Source of the DNA: Prorocentrum cordatum
Lineage: Eukaryota > Sar > Dinophyceae > Prorocentrales > Prorocentraceae
Reading direction: 5' to 3'
NCBI GenBank assembly: GCA_963575745.1
Contig: CAUYUJ010019250.1
Span: 118,501-182,500, forward strand
Length of the DNA stretch: 64,000 nucleotides
Position 1 is the first letter of the stretch, and each line of letters starts with the position of its first letter. A model generated the notes under the pieces. The model ran no database searches, was not told where the DNA came from, and was given only the letters and a program-made list of their open reading frames with translations. Shown here one piece after another: positions 20,905 through 31,499 of the stretch. A program made the position numbers and the translations under genes.

Positions 20905-22575
20905 CCATGTTACTTATCAGGTTTCGTGCCCCTCCCACCCCTCCAGGGAGGCCCCGCCTGAGCGAGCAGGGTATTCGCACACCATGTTATTTATCAGGTG
21001 TCGTGCCCCTCCCACCCCTCCAGGGAGGCCCCGCCTGAGCGAGCAGGGTATTCGCACACCATGTTATCAGGTTTCGTGCCCCTCCCACCCCTCCAGGGAG
21101 GCCCCGCCTGAGCGAGCAGGGTATTCGCACACCATGTTATTTATCAGGTTTCGTGCCCCTCCCACCCCTCCAGGGAGGCCCCGCCTGAGCGAGCAGGGTA
21201 TTCGCACACCATGTTATTTATCAGGTTTCGTGCCCCTCCCACCCCTCCAGGGAGGCCCCGCCTGAGCGAGCAGGGTATTCGCACACCATGTTATTTATCA
21301 GGTTTCGTGCCCCTCCCACCCCTCCAGAGGGGCCCCGCCTGAGCGAGCAGGGTATTCGCACACCATGTATTTATCAGGTTTCGTGCCCCTCCCACCCCTC
21401 CAGGGGCCCCGCCTGAGCGAGCAGGGTATACGCACACCATATTATTTATCAGGTTTCGTGCCCCTCCCACCTCTCCAGGGAGGCCCCGCCTGAGCGAGCG
21501 GGGTATTCGCACACCATGTTATTTATCAGGTTCCGTGCCCCTCCCACCCCTCCAGGGAGGCCCCGCCTGAGCAAGTAGGGTATTCGCACACCATTGTATT
21601 TATCAGGTTTCCTGCCCCACCCATCCCTCCAGGGAGGCCCCGCCTGAGCGAGCAGGGTATTCGCACACTGTGTTATGTATCAGGTTTCGTGCCCCTCCCA
21701 CCCCTCCAGGGAGGCCCCACCAGAGCGGGCAGGGTATTCGCTCACCATATTGTTTATCAGGTTTCGTGCCCATCCCACCCCTCCAGGGAGGCCCCACCAG
21801 AGCGGGCAGGGTATCCGCACACCATGTTATTTATCAGGTTCCGCGCCCCTCCCAACATTCCAAGGAGGCCCCGCCAGAGCGGGCAGGGCATTCGCACACC
21901 ATATGATTTATCAGGTGTCGTGCCCCTCCCACCCCTCCAGGGAGGCCCCGCCTACGCGAGCAGGGTATTCGCACACCATGTTATTCATCTGGTTTCGTGC
22001 CCCTCCCACCCCTCCAGGGAGGCCCCACCAGAGCGGGCAGGGTATTCGCACACCATATTATTTATCAGGTTTCGTGCCCCTCCCACCCCTCCAGGGAGGC
22101 CCCACCAGAGCGGGCAGGGTATCCGCACACCATGTTATTTATCAGGTTTCGCGCCCCTCCCAACATTCCAGGGAGGCCCCGCCAGAGCGGGCAGGGTATT
22201 CGCACACCATATGATTTATCAGGTTTCATGCCCCTCCCACCCCTCCAGGGAGGCCCCACCAGAGCGGGCAGGGCATTCGCACACCATATTATTCATCAGG
22301 TTTCGTGCCCCTCCCGCCACTCCAGGGAGGCCCCGCCAGAGCGGGCAGGGTATTCGCACGCCATATTTTATTATTAGGTTTCGTGCCGTTCCCGCCCCTC
22401 CAGGGAGGCCCCACCAGAGCGGGCAGGGCATTCGCACACCATGTTATTTATCAGGTGTCGTGCCCCTCCCACCCCTCCAGGGAGGCCCCACCAGAGCGGG
22501 CAGGGTATCCGTACACCATATTATTTATCAGGTTTCGTGCCCCTCCCACCCCTCCAGGGAGGCCCCAGCAGAGCG
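20905..22575 (+). repeat. 77-bp satellite, about 21 copies in two subfamilies
   Basis: The unit begins TATCAGGTTTCGTGCCCCTC and contains CACCCCTCCAGGGAGGCCCC. Up to about 21700 the units read GCCTGAGCGAGC; after that most read CACCAGAGCGGGC or CGCCAGAGCGGGC. Length variation of one to several bases shifts frames between copies. All open frames here are by-products. Confidence 0.95.
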
Positions 22576-22639
22576 CAGACAAGAAGCAATGGAACCCCGT
22601 AGCATCTTTATGTGGGGAACTCCGTTAGCATAATTTGTC

Positions 22640-23890
22640 CAAAAACAACTCCCCCTGGGGCTTCGGCCCGTCCCGCCGGCCACCCGGAAAATCCCCAATC
22701 CGGACAATTCCGGAAGGGTGCTCAATCCCGAATTGTTCCTCCAAGACAGCTCAAGACGGCCTCCAAGATGGCCACGTTGGCCCTAGATGGCCTCCAGGAT
22801 GGAAGATGGCCTCCAAGTCCGCCCAAGATGGTCCAATAGGGCCTTAGAATCCAAGTGTCTCCAAGTTCGCCCCAAAAAACTCCAAGGCGGCCCAATACGA
22901 CCCAAGAGGCCTCCAAGAGGTCCTCCAGGAGGGTCTGGCGAGGCCCAAATCTCCGATGTCCCACGGGTGATTGCAGGATTTTGGCATTCGTCTCTTCTCG
23001 GCCTTCGGCAGCTCAAGACGGCCCAAGAGGCCCCACAAATCGCCCCAAGATCACCCACGAGGTCTCCAAAATGGCCCCATGACCGCCGAAGAGGCCCCCA
23101 AGACGACTCCCAAAGGACCCCAAGGCGGGGCAAGGAAACTCCAAGACGCCCATGATGGCCTCCCAAGACGGCCCTGGAACACCCCAAAAGGGCCCCAAAT
23201 CGGCCCAGAGCGGCCCCCCAAACGGCTTCCGACGGCGTCAGACGGGCCAGGAGCCCACCAAGATGGCCGAAGTTGGCTCGAAGCTGGCCCAAGACGGCCC
23301 AAAAGGGTTCCATGAGGGGCTCCAGGAAGGCCAGATGAGGCCGAACACATGTATTTTCCTGCGGCGTTTGAAAAATTTTGACGTTTACTGTTTTGCGACC
23401 TTCCGACGGCCCGAGACGGCTCCAAAGATAGCCCAAAGATCGCCCAAGAAGCCTCCAAGATGGCCCCATAATGGCCCAAGAGGCCCCCAAGGCAGCCCCG
23501 AGAGGCCCCCGAGACGGCACAGGAGGCCTCTCAGACGGCCCAGGAGGCCTCCAAAACGGCGTTGGAGTATTCCAAGAGGGTCCCAGGTCGGCCCATAGAG
23601 GCCGCCCAAACGTTTTCCGACGGCGTCAGACGGGCCAGGGGCCCACCAAGACGGCCTCCAAGAGGGCCTTCAGGAAGGCTCGATAAAAGGCCCAAATCAT
23701 TGATCTCCCATGAGTTGTTTTTAAGGATTGTGGCATTTGTTTTTTGGTTCGGCCTTCCAGCTGCCCGAGACGGCCCAAGTGCCCCCAAAGATCGCCCAAT
23801 AGCCCCCAAGACGGCCCAAGAGGCTTCAAAGAGGTTCAAGATGTTGCCAAGCAGAGCCCCCCCCCAAGGAGCCGCGACGATTTCAAAATA
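22640..23890. repeat. CCAAGATGGCC-type array, second block
   Basis: Opens with a partial composite-module tail (AACTCCCCCTGGGGCTTCGG near 22650), then 11-12-bp units, with three constant segments (TTTGTTCGGCCTTCC-like) near 22975, 23375 and 23725, about 350-400 bp apart. Ends in unrelated GC-rich DNA. Confidence 0.85.
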
Positions 23891-25740
23891 GGACAATTTC
23901 CAACATGTGGTTTTCCTCAAAAGGACCGCGGGGAATCATCATGGAACGCCCGCGCGCCATCGAATCGCCGCGCGCCGAGTGCCCCCGCCATTGAATCGCG
24001 CCGGGCGGGCCGCGGAGGCGCGATCAACGCGGCCCCCGAGCCAGGCCGCCGCGTGACTGTGATGGAACTCATCGCCGCGATGATGCTTCATTCCGCCATC
24101 GTCGGGCACGGCGTCCGCGCGAATTTGGGCGCGAGCCGCAGTCGAAGCGCAGGCAGAATCGGCGCGCGCGCAGCCGTCGAAAGGCCAGGTGCTGCCCCGG
24201 CCGCGCGGCCGATAGCTTGCGCGGGAGAAACACCTCCCAAGCTGATTTATGATGGAACGCGCCGGCGCGGGACCGACGGACCGCAAGAAAGGGCCACTTT
24301 GGAGACCCCGCGTGAAGAAGAAACGCTCGAGCGCGAGCGCCACGTGGTGAATTGGCGGGACGCCGGAGGCGGTTGGGTCTCGTGCCCGCGCAAGTTGAGC
24401 AAACTCCGTTTCTGGGGAAAAACGCTCGTGGGGCCCACCACGGGCGCGGGGGCCGCTGGCGCAAACTCTGCCGCAACCGCGGCGAGGCCCCGGCGCCCTC
24501 CCCTGGGGGCCACGACGCGCGGCTGCGCTGGTGGCGGAGAAGAGGGGCCTGACGGCAAACGTCGGCTTCGAAACCTCGACGGCCGGCCGCGGGCGCGGCG
24601 TCGCAGTCGCGAACTCGCCGCGCGAGGCAGCGCAGCCCGCCGCGAAGGCATCCTCTCCAACCGAGCGGGGGTCCCCGGGGGAGTCCCTGGCCCCCTCCCC
24701 GACCCCCCCGCCGCCTTTCCGCGGCGCCCTGCTCCCCCTCCCCGTTCGACCACCGCGGAGGCGCACATTTTTGGACTCCCATCCGCGGAGGCGCACTTTT
24801 TTGACTACGATTTTCTCGAATTAAATCAATCAGAAAAAAAAACGCGTTCAAATCATGAGTGGTTTCGTGGGGCCTTGCAATCGTGGGCGAAATCGTGCTG
24901 CCGAAATCGTGGGCGAAATCGCGGGCGCAGAATCGCGGGCCTGCCTGGTGCGCCAGCGTGCCAAACAGGCGCGCCCGCGCAACATCAGCGACGGTAAAGA
25001 AAAAAGAAAGAGGAGGAAGCGGCAGCAGCGGCAGGAAGGCCAGCAGCAGCAGCGGGAAAAGGAAAGAATGGGAAGAAGCAGCAGGAGAGGAGAGGAGGAG
25101 TCGTCGACATTGGCCCGCCCGTTCGTCGCGCGCCCCACAGCGCGCTGGACATGCCCCTCAGGGGAGACTCGCCGGCCCCACGGGCCAGAGGCGCGCGAAG
25201 ATCTCCGGCGGTGCCTCGCAGCATTTCTACTTCGCGCGCGCGGGGCGGCCCAGAGGGGCCCCCGGACGCAGAGTCCCCCGGCCAGGTCGGGCCAGAGATG
25301 GTTCTTCTCCTGGGTGCGGCTTTCAGGCGACCCGAAGCGATGCAAGAGGGCCCCTAGAGGCGCCCGAGACGGTACAAGAGGGCTCCGAGTCGTCGAACGA
25401 ATGGCCCGCGACACTCACGATGGCTTCCAAACGGCCCACGACGCGCGCAAAACCCCCGAAGAGGCCACCGCGAGCTGAAACGATACCCGGAAACGCGATT
25501 CTGAAATTTGACGAAACATGGTAGCAGAGAGACACGGCGGAAACAGACCAGGGGCGACACCGCTCGAATGACGCGTCGAAGCGAGATTGCGCACAAGCCG
25601 CACGCCGAATGCCCAATATCGGAGAGGGTCGGCGACGCAAGAAATTCTGAACAAAGAACAACTGAAAAACTTGGAAATCAAATTATTTTTGCTTCGGAGA
25701 AATAGAAAGTCGTTGCAACAATCCGCTTGGGGGGGCGTAG
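23891..25740. other. GC-rich unique DNA between two arrays
   Basis: Long frames are open on both strands (for example 23744-24997 plus and 23939-24796 minus), but their peptides are Arg/Ala/Gly/Pro-dominated and match nothing I know. A small direct repeat of GTGGGCGAAATCG lies at 24886-24925. I do not call a gene. Confidence 0.45.
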
Positions 25741-26258
25741 CTTCATGAAAGATGGCCTCCAAGACGGCCCTGCTGCACCCCAAGAAAGCCCCAAGTCGGC
25801 CCAGAGAGGCCCCCAAGACGGCTCCCGACGGCGTCAGACGGGCCAGGCGGCCTCCAAGACGGTCCTGGAGCATTCCAAGAGGGCCCCAAGTCGGCCCAGA
25901 GAGGCCCCCCAAACGGTTTCCGACGGCGTCAGACGGGCCAGGAGCCCACCAAGACGGCCGAAGATGACACTAAGATGGTCCAAGACGGCCCAAGAGGCCT
26001 CCAAGAGGGCCTCCAGGAAGGCCCGAAAAGGCCCAATCATTGATTTCTCATAAGTTGTTGAAGGATTGTGGCATTTGCTTTTTGTTCGGCCTTCCGACGG
26101 CCCGAGCCGGCCCAAGTGCCCAAGATCGCCCCCGACGGCGTCAGACGGGCCTCCAGCCCACCAAGACGGCCACACAGGCCCCCGAGAAGCCCCCACAAGT
26201 GCAAGAGGCTCCCACGGAGCTCCCAGGAGGCCCCGAGAGTCCCCAGAGGCTCCCAAGA

Positions 26259-26350
26259 TGCCTCCTCCTCCTCCTCCTCCTCCTCCTCCTCCTCCTCCTC
26301 CCCTCCTCCTCTTCCTCCTCATCCTCCTTCTCCTTGACCTCCTCCTCCGC
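26259..26350. repeat. (CTC)n microsatellite
   Basis: CTC triplets with a few interruptions, just before a hairpin module, as in copy 1. Confidence 0.9.
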
Positions 26351-26374
26351 CTCCACCTGATCTTCCCCGCCATC

Positions 26375-26640
26375 CTCCAAGTATTCCCCGAAGGGTTTCC
26401 ACAACGGTTGGGGGAACACATGGCCCGATATCTGGGCAGAGATTTTGCCACAGCGCTCGGTCACATGGGCGATTCTAGAAGGCGGGGGGCGGCGGTGATT
26501 CGCCGTAGGCGTCTTCGATCCGCCGCCCCCTGTTGGCTTGCCACAGGGGTGCCCGGCGTGCTGAACCGTTTCGGTTTTCGTTTTTTGGAAAACTCACTGG
26601 GCCTTCGGCCTGTCCTGCAGGGGTCCCGGAAAGTCAAGAA
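26375..26640 (+). repeat. Composite repeat module, copy 2
   Basis: First hairpin diverged (TATTCCCCGAAGGG...TTGGGGGAAC); second hairpin intact with loop GGTGATTCGCCGTAGGCGTC. Tail AACCGTTTCGGTTTTCG, then GGGCCTTCGGCCTGTCC. Confidence 0.8.
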
Positions 26641-27529
26641 ACCACAAGAAACCAACAAAACAAAATCCAAGACGCTTCAAGATGGTCTCTAAGATGGTCA
26701 GGTTGGCCCAAGATGGCCTCCAAGATGGCTCAATATGGTCCAAGTTGTCCTCCAAGACGGCCTAAGAGAGTCCAAGATGCCTGCAAGTTTATCCAAGAAG
26801 CCTCCAAGACGGCCCCAGATGACTCTAAGATGGCCTAAGGCTGCCCAAGAGGTCCCCAAGAGGCCTCCAAGAGCTCCTCCAGGGAGATTCGAAAGGGCCG
26901 AATTCATGGATGTTCGAAAGTTTTTGAAGGATTTCGGCTTTTGCTCCTTCGGGCCGCAAGAGACGTCCAAGACGGTCCACGAAAGCCCCAAGTCGCCGAG
27001 ACATCCTCCCAAGACGCCCACGGTGGCCTCCGAACAGCCCAAGATGCCTCCAAGACGCCCAAGCAGGCTTCAAAAAACACTCCCCAAGTTGTTTCCCAAA
27101 AAGGTTTGCCTTTCTCGCCTTCTCGGGCTTCCGACGCTCGAAGACAGCCTAAGAGGCCCCCAAGACCGCCTCAAGACGGCCCGTGAGGCCCCCGAAAAGG
27201 TCCCAAGACGGCCCAAGAAAGCCCGAACAAGGGTCAAGAGGGCCTAAAGACAGCCCAAGGGCCCAAGAAGGGAACCACGAACCGAAAATTCTAGCTCTCC
27301 GCCCCCAGAGGCTCCCGGGATGGCCCAAGAGGCCCTCAAGAGGCTCCACGAGTCCCCACGAGACCCCAAAGAGCCTCAAAACACGCTTCAAGAGGCTCCG
27401 AGACAGCCCCCCAGAGGCCGCCAAACTGCCTCGGGAAGGTCACAGCGATGCTTCTAACGAGATCCCACCGCACATTCAAGAGGCTTCTGAGCCACAGCCT
27501 AGGTACGGTGGCGGGATGGGCCGAATACC

Positions 27530-27665
27530 ACCAGATCCGCCGCCCCCTGCTTGCAGGGGTGCACGGCGTGCTGGATGTTTCAGGTTTTGGTTTTGGTTCT
27601 TTTTCCAAAAGAACTCCCCCAGTGGGCTCCGGCACGTCCCGCCGGGGTCCCGGGAGGAAGCCGAA
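27530..27665 (+). repeat. Composite repeat module, right half only (copy 3)
   Basis: Begins GATCCGCCGCCCCCTGCTTG, the right arm of the second hairpin, without anything to its left. Copy 6 ends just before this same point, which marks a recombination or insertion boundary inside the module. Confidence 0.75.
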
Positions 27666-28334
27666 AGGACCTCAATCCGGAAAAAATCCTCCAAAAAACG
27701 GCCGTTTCGCTCGGGACATCCTCAAAAAATCGCGAAGATGGCCCAAGATGGCCTCCAAGTCCGCCCGAGATGGTCCAAGACGGCCTCCAAAACGGCCCAA
27801 GAGAGTCCAAGACGGCCCAAGACGGCCCAAGAGGCCCCCCAGAGGCCTCCCAGACGGCCCAAGAGGCCTCCAAGAGGTCCTCCAGGAGAGTCCGAAGAGG
27901 CCAAAATCATTGATTTTTCCTTGGTTTTTGAAGGATTCTGGCATTTGCGCCTTTTCGGCTCTCCGACGGCTCGAGACGGCCCAAGAAGCCCCCAAGATCG
28001 CCCAAGAGGCCCCCAAGAGAGCCCCATGATGGCCCAAGTGGCCTCCAAGATGGCCCCTAGAGGGCCCCAAGAGGGCCCAAGAGGCCTCCAACACGCCCAA
28101 GATGGCCTCCCAGACGCCCAAGATGGCCTCCAAGACGGCCCTGGAGCATTCCAAGCGGGCCCCAAGTCGGCCCATAGAGGCCCCCCAAACGGCTTCCGAC
28201 GGCTTCAGACGTGCCAGGAACCCACCAAGATGGCCGAAGTTGGCTCGAAGCTGGCCCGAGACGGCCCAAAAAGCCCCAAAGATCGCCCAAAGCTTGCCCA
28301 AGAGGCCTCCAAGACGGCCAAGATGACCTTCAAG

Positions 28335-28600
28335 ATGCCCACGTGTTCCCCGAAGGCTTTCCAAACCGATTCGGGGAACACGTGGTCCGATAGCTTGGCA
28401 GGTCTGGCCTCAACGTTCGGCCACATAGGCGCTTCCAAAAAGGCAGGGGGCGGCGGTGATTCGCCGTAGGCGTCTTCGATCCGCCGCCCCCTGCTTGCAG
28501 GGGTGCACGGCGTGCTGGATGATTCAGTTTTGGTTTTGGTTCTTTTTCTAAAAGAACTCCCCAGTGGGCTTCGGCCCGTCCCGCCGGCCACCCGTAAATT
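28335..28600 (+). repeat. Composite repeat module, copy 4, with two perfect hairpins
   Basis: Hairpin 1: 16-bp perfect stem 28339-28354 / 28370-28385 around CACGTGTTCCCCGAA, with a 15-nt loop. Hairpin 2: 14-bp perfect stem 28443-28456 / 28481-28494 (GCAGGGGGCGGCGG) with a 24-nt loop that is almost unchanged in all copies. Between them lie TAGCTTGGCAG (28391) and GTCTTCGATCC (28472), which resemble tRNA A and B boxes but sit about 80 nt apart. Confidence 0.85.
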
Positions 28601-29349
28601 TCCGAAAATCCGTCTGTCAATGCCTTTGTTGCCCCAACTTGGCCCAAGATGGCCTCCAAGACGGCCAAGATGGCCCAAGATGGCCTCCAAGATGCTTCCA
28701 AGACGGCCACGATGGCCTCCAAGACGGGTAAGATGGCTCCAAGATGCCTCCAAGACGGCCCAAGATGCCCTCCAAGACGGCCAAGATGGCCCCAAGATGC
28801 CTCCAAGATGGCCCACGAGGCCTCCAAGACGTTCTCCAGGAGAGCCCGAAGAGGCCAAAATCATTGGTTTTCCTTAGGTTTTTGAAGGTTTTTTGCGTTT
28901 TCATCTTTTCGGCCTTCCGACGGCCCAAGAGGCCCCCAAGATCGCCCAAGAGGCCTCCAAGAAGGCCCTATGACGGCCCAAGGGCCCCCCAAGACGGCCC
29001 CAAGAGCGCCCCAAGACGGCCCAAGAGGCCTCCAAGACGCCCAACATGGCCTCCAAGACGGCCCTGAAGCGCCCCAAGAGGGCCCCAAGACGGCCCAGAG
29101 AGGCCCCCAAGACGGCTCCAGACGGCGTCAGACGGACCAGGAACGCCCTAAGACGGCCAAAGAGACCCCCAGGAAGCCCCCAAAGGCCCCCAAGAGGCCC
29201 AAGGAGGCCCCCAAGATGCCTCCAAGAGGCCTCGAAGAGGCCCCCAAGAAGCCCCCAACAGACCCCAAGGGTGCCCCAAGAGACTCCTAACAACCCTCAT
29301 CCTCCTACTCTATTTCTTCCTCTTCCTCTTCCTGTTCATAATCATTCTC

Positions 29350-29625
29350 TCCCATGTGTTCCCCGAAAGCTTTCCAAACCGACTCGGGGAACTCATGGTC
29401 CGATAGCTTGGCCAAGCTCTAGTCCAACTGTCGGCCACATCGGCGTTTCCAAAAAGGCAGGGGGCGGCGGTGATTCGCCGTAGGCGTCTTCGATCCGCCG
29501 CCCTGTTGATTCATCACAGGGGTGCCTGGCGTGCTGAACCCTTTCGGTTTTGGTTCTGCTTCTTTTCCACAAGAACTCCCCCTGGGGCTTCGGCCCGTCC
29601 CGCTGGCCACCCGAAAAGATTGCCC
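29350..29625 (+). repeat. Composite repeat module, copy 5
   Basis: Both hairpins present; right arm of hairpin 2 is shortened by about three C. Tail has AACCCTTTCGGTTTTGG and CCCTGGGGCTTCGGCCCG. Confidence 0.8.
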
Positions 29626-30329
29626 AGGACCTCAATCCCCTAAAAATCCCCCAAGACAGCTCAAGATGGCCTCTCAGATGACCACGTCGGCCCAAGATGG
29701 CCTCCAAGATGGCCCAAGATGGCCTCCAAGTCACACAAGATGGTCCAAGATGGCTTCCAAGACGGCCCGAGAGTCCAAGATGCCTTCAAGTTCGTCCAAG
29801 AAGCCTCCAAGACGGCCCAAGATGGCTCCAACATGGCCTAAGACTGGCCGAGAGGCCCCCAAGAGGCCTCCAAGAGCTCCACCAGGAAGACCCAAAAGGG
29901 CGAACTTCCTTGATTTTCTGTTGGGCTTTTGAAGGATTTAGGAATTGTCGTCTTTCAGCTCTCTGACGGCCCAAGACGGCCCAAGAGGCCCCCAACATCG
30001 TCCCAAGAGCGCCCAAGAGGCCTCCAAGATGGCCCCATGACAGCCCAAGATGCCCCCAAGAGGGCCCCAAGAAGAGCCCAAGACCCAAGACGGCCCAAGA
30101 GGGCCCCCAAGACGCCGAAGATGGCCTCCAAGACGGCCAAGATAGCCTCCATCCAAGACGGCGAAGATGGCCCAAGATGCACCCAAGACGGCGCCAGATG
30201 GCCTCAAGATGGCCTTAGACTGCCCAGGAGGCCTGCAAAAGGCCTGGAAGACGGCCCAAGAGCCCTCCAAGACGTCCTGCAGGAAGGCCCGAAAGCTCGG
30301 AAACCACCTGGTCCGATAGCTCGCCCGAC

Positions 30330-30475
30330 TCCGTGTTCCCCGAAAGCTTTCGAAACCCACTCGGGGAACGCGTGGCCCGATAGCTTGGCCAAACCCAAAC
30401 TCAACTTTCGGCCACGCAGGCGCTTCCAAAAAGGCAGGGGGCGGCGGTGATTCGCCGTAGGCGTCTTCGATACAA
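30330..30475 (+). repeat. Composite repeat module, left half only (copy 6)
   Basis: Hairpin 1 and the loop of hairpin 2 are present, then the copy stops after GGCGTCTTCGAT at about 30471 and unrelated sequence follows. Confidence 0.75.
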
Positions 30476-31499
30476 ATACATAAGTCACGCAGCAACCGGA
30501 AGCAGCAGCAGCGCCCTAGGATGCCTCCATGACGTTCCACTAACCCTCGAAGAGGCTGTCTAAAAGGACGCCAACAGTTAGAACAACGGCCCAGGAAGCC
30601 TCCAACTCCGTCTCCAGACGACTCACGAGGCTCCCACCCGGGCTTGTAGAGCCTACGCTGGCCCCACGACGGCCCAAGAGAGCTTCAAGACAGCCCCATA
30701 GCGCTCGAAGACAGCTGTAGTTACTAAAGGCCCAGGGCGGGGACCACGAACTGCAAACGCAGCTCCCCGCCCCAGCAAATCTTCTTGGAGACCTCACAAA
30801 CTCCCCGAGAGGACCCAAAAGTCCCCCAACACACACAGGCAAAACACTCCCACGGGGAAAGGTCTACCCGGCCAGGCCGGGCCAGCAGGGCTAGCCAGGA
30901 AGGGTAATTTGCGGGCCGGCTGGGACGGGCACTTTGCTCCAGCAATGCTGCCAAGATGGCATCGACGGCCTCAAAACGGGCCAAGAGGCCACAAGAGACG
31001 TCCAAGACGATCCACGAAAGCCCCAAGTCGCCGAAACATCGGCCCAAGACGCCCACGGTGGCCTCCGGACAGCCCAAGATGTCTCCAAGACGCCCGAACA
31101 GGCTTCGAAGACATCTCCCACAAGGGCCCCAAAAGGCAAAAGATGATCATTTGTATTGGTTTTCAAAGTTTTTGCCTTGCTCGCCTTCTCGGGCTTCCGA
31201 CGCTCAAAAACTGCCCAAGTGGCCCCCAAGACCGCCTCAAGACGAACCGTCAGGCACCCGAGAAGGTCCCAAGAAGGCCCAAGAGGGCCCGAACACGGGT
31301 CAAGAGTGCCTCAAGACAACCAGGAGCAACGCAAGGCCCCCACGACGGCCCAACGACGGCAGCTGCGACCTCCAAGACGCCTACAGAGGCGCCCAAGAAA
31401 ACCAGCCAAAGGACCCGATCGGACACTCCAAGCCCTCAGTCCCAAGAAGACCACAGGAGGTCCAACCAGAGCCCCCACACGGCTGACACGAGGCCCCCA

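Noticed and set aside
20905-22577. CRISPR-like array of 77-bp units
   Set aside because: No constant repeat plus variable spacer; whole units are near identical, and the DNA is eukaryotic.
28391-28482. Pol III promoter as a firm call in the hairpin module
   Set aside because: Box-like words fit loosely and are about 80 nt apart, beyond usual spacing; kept only as a hint in findings.
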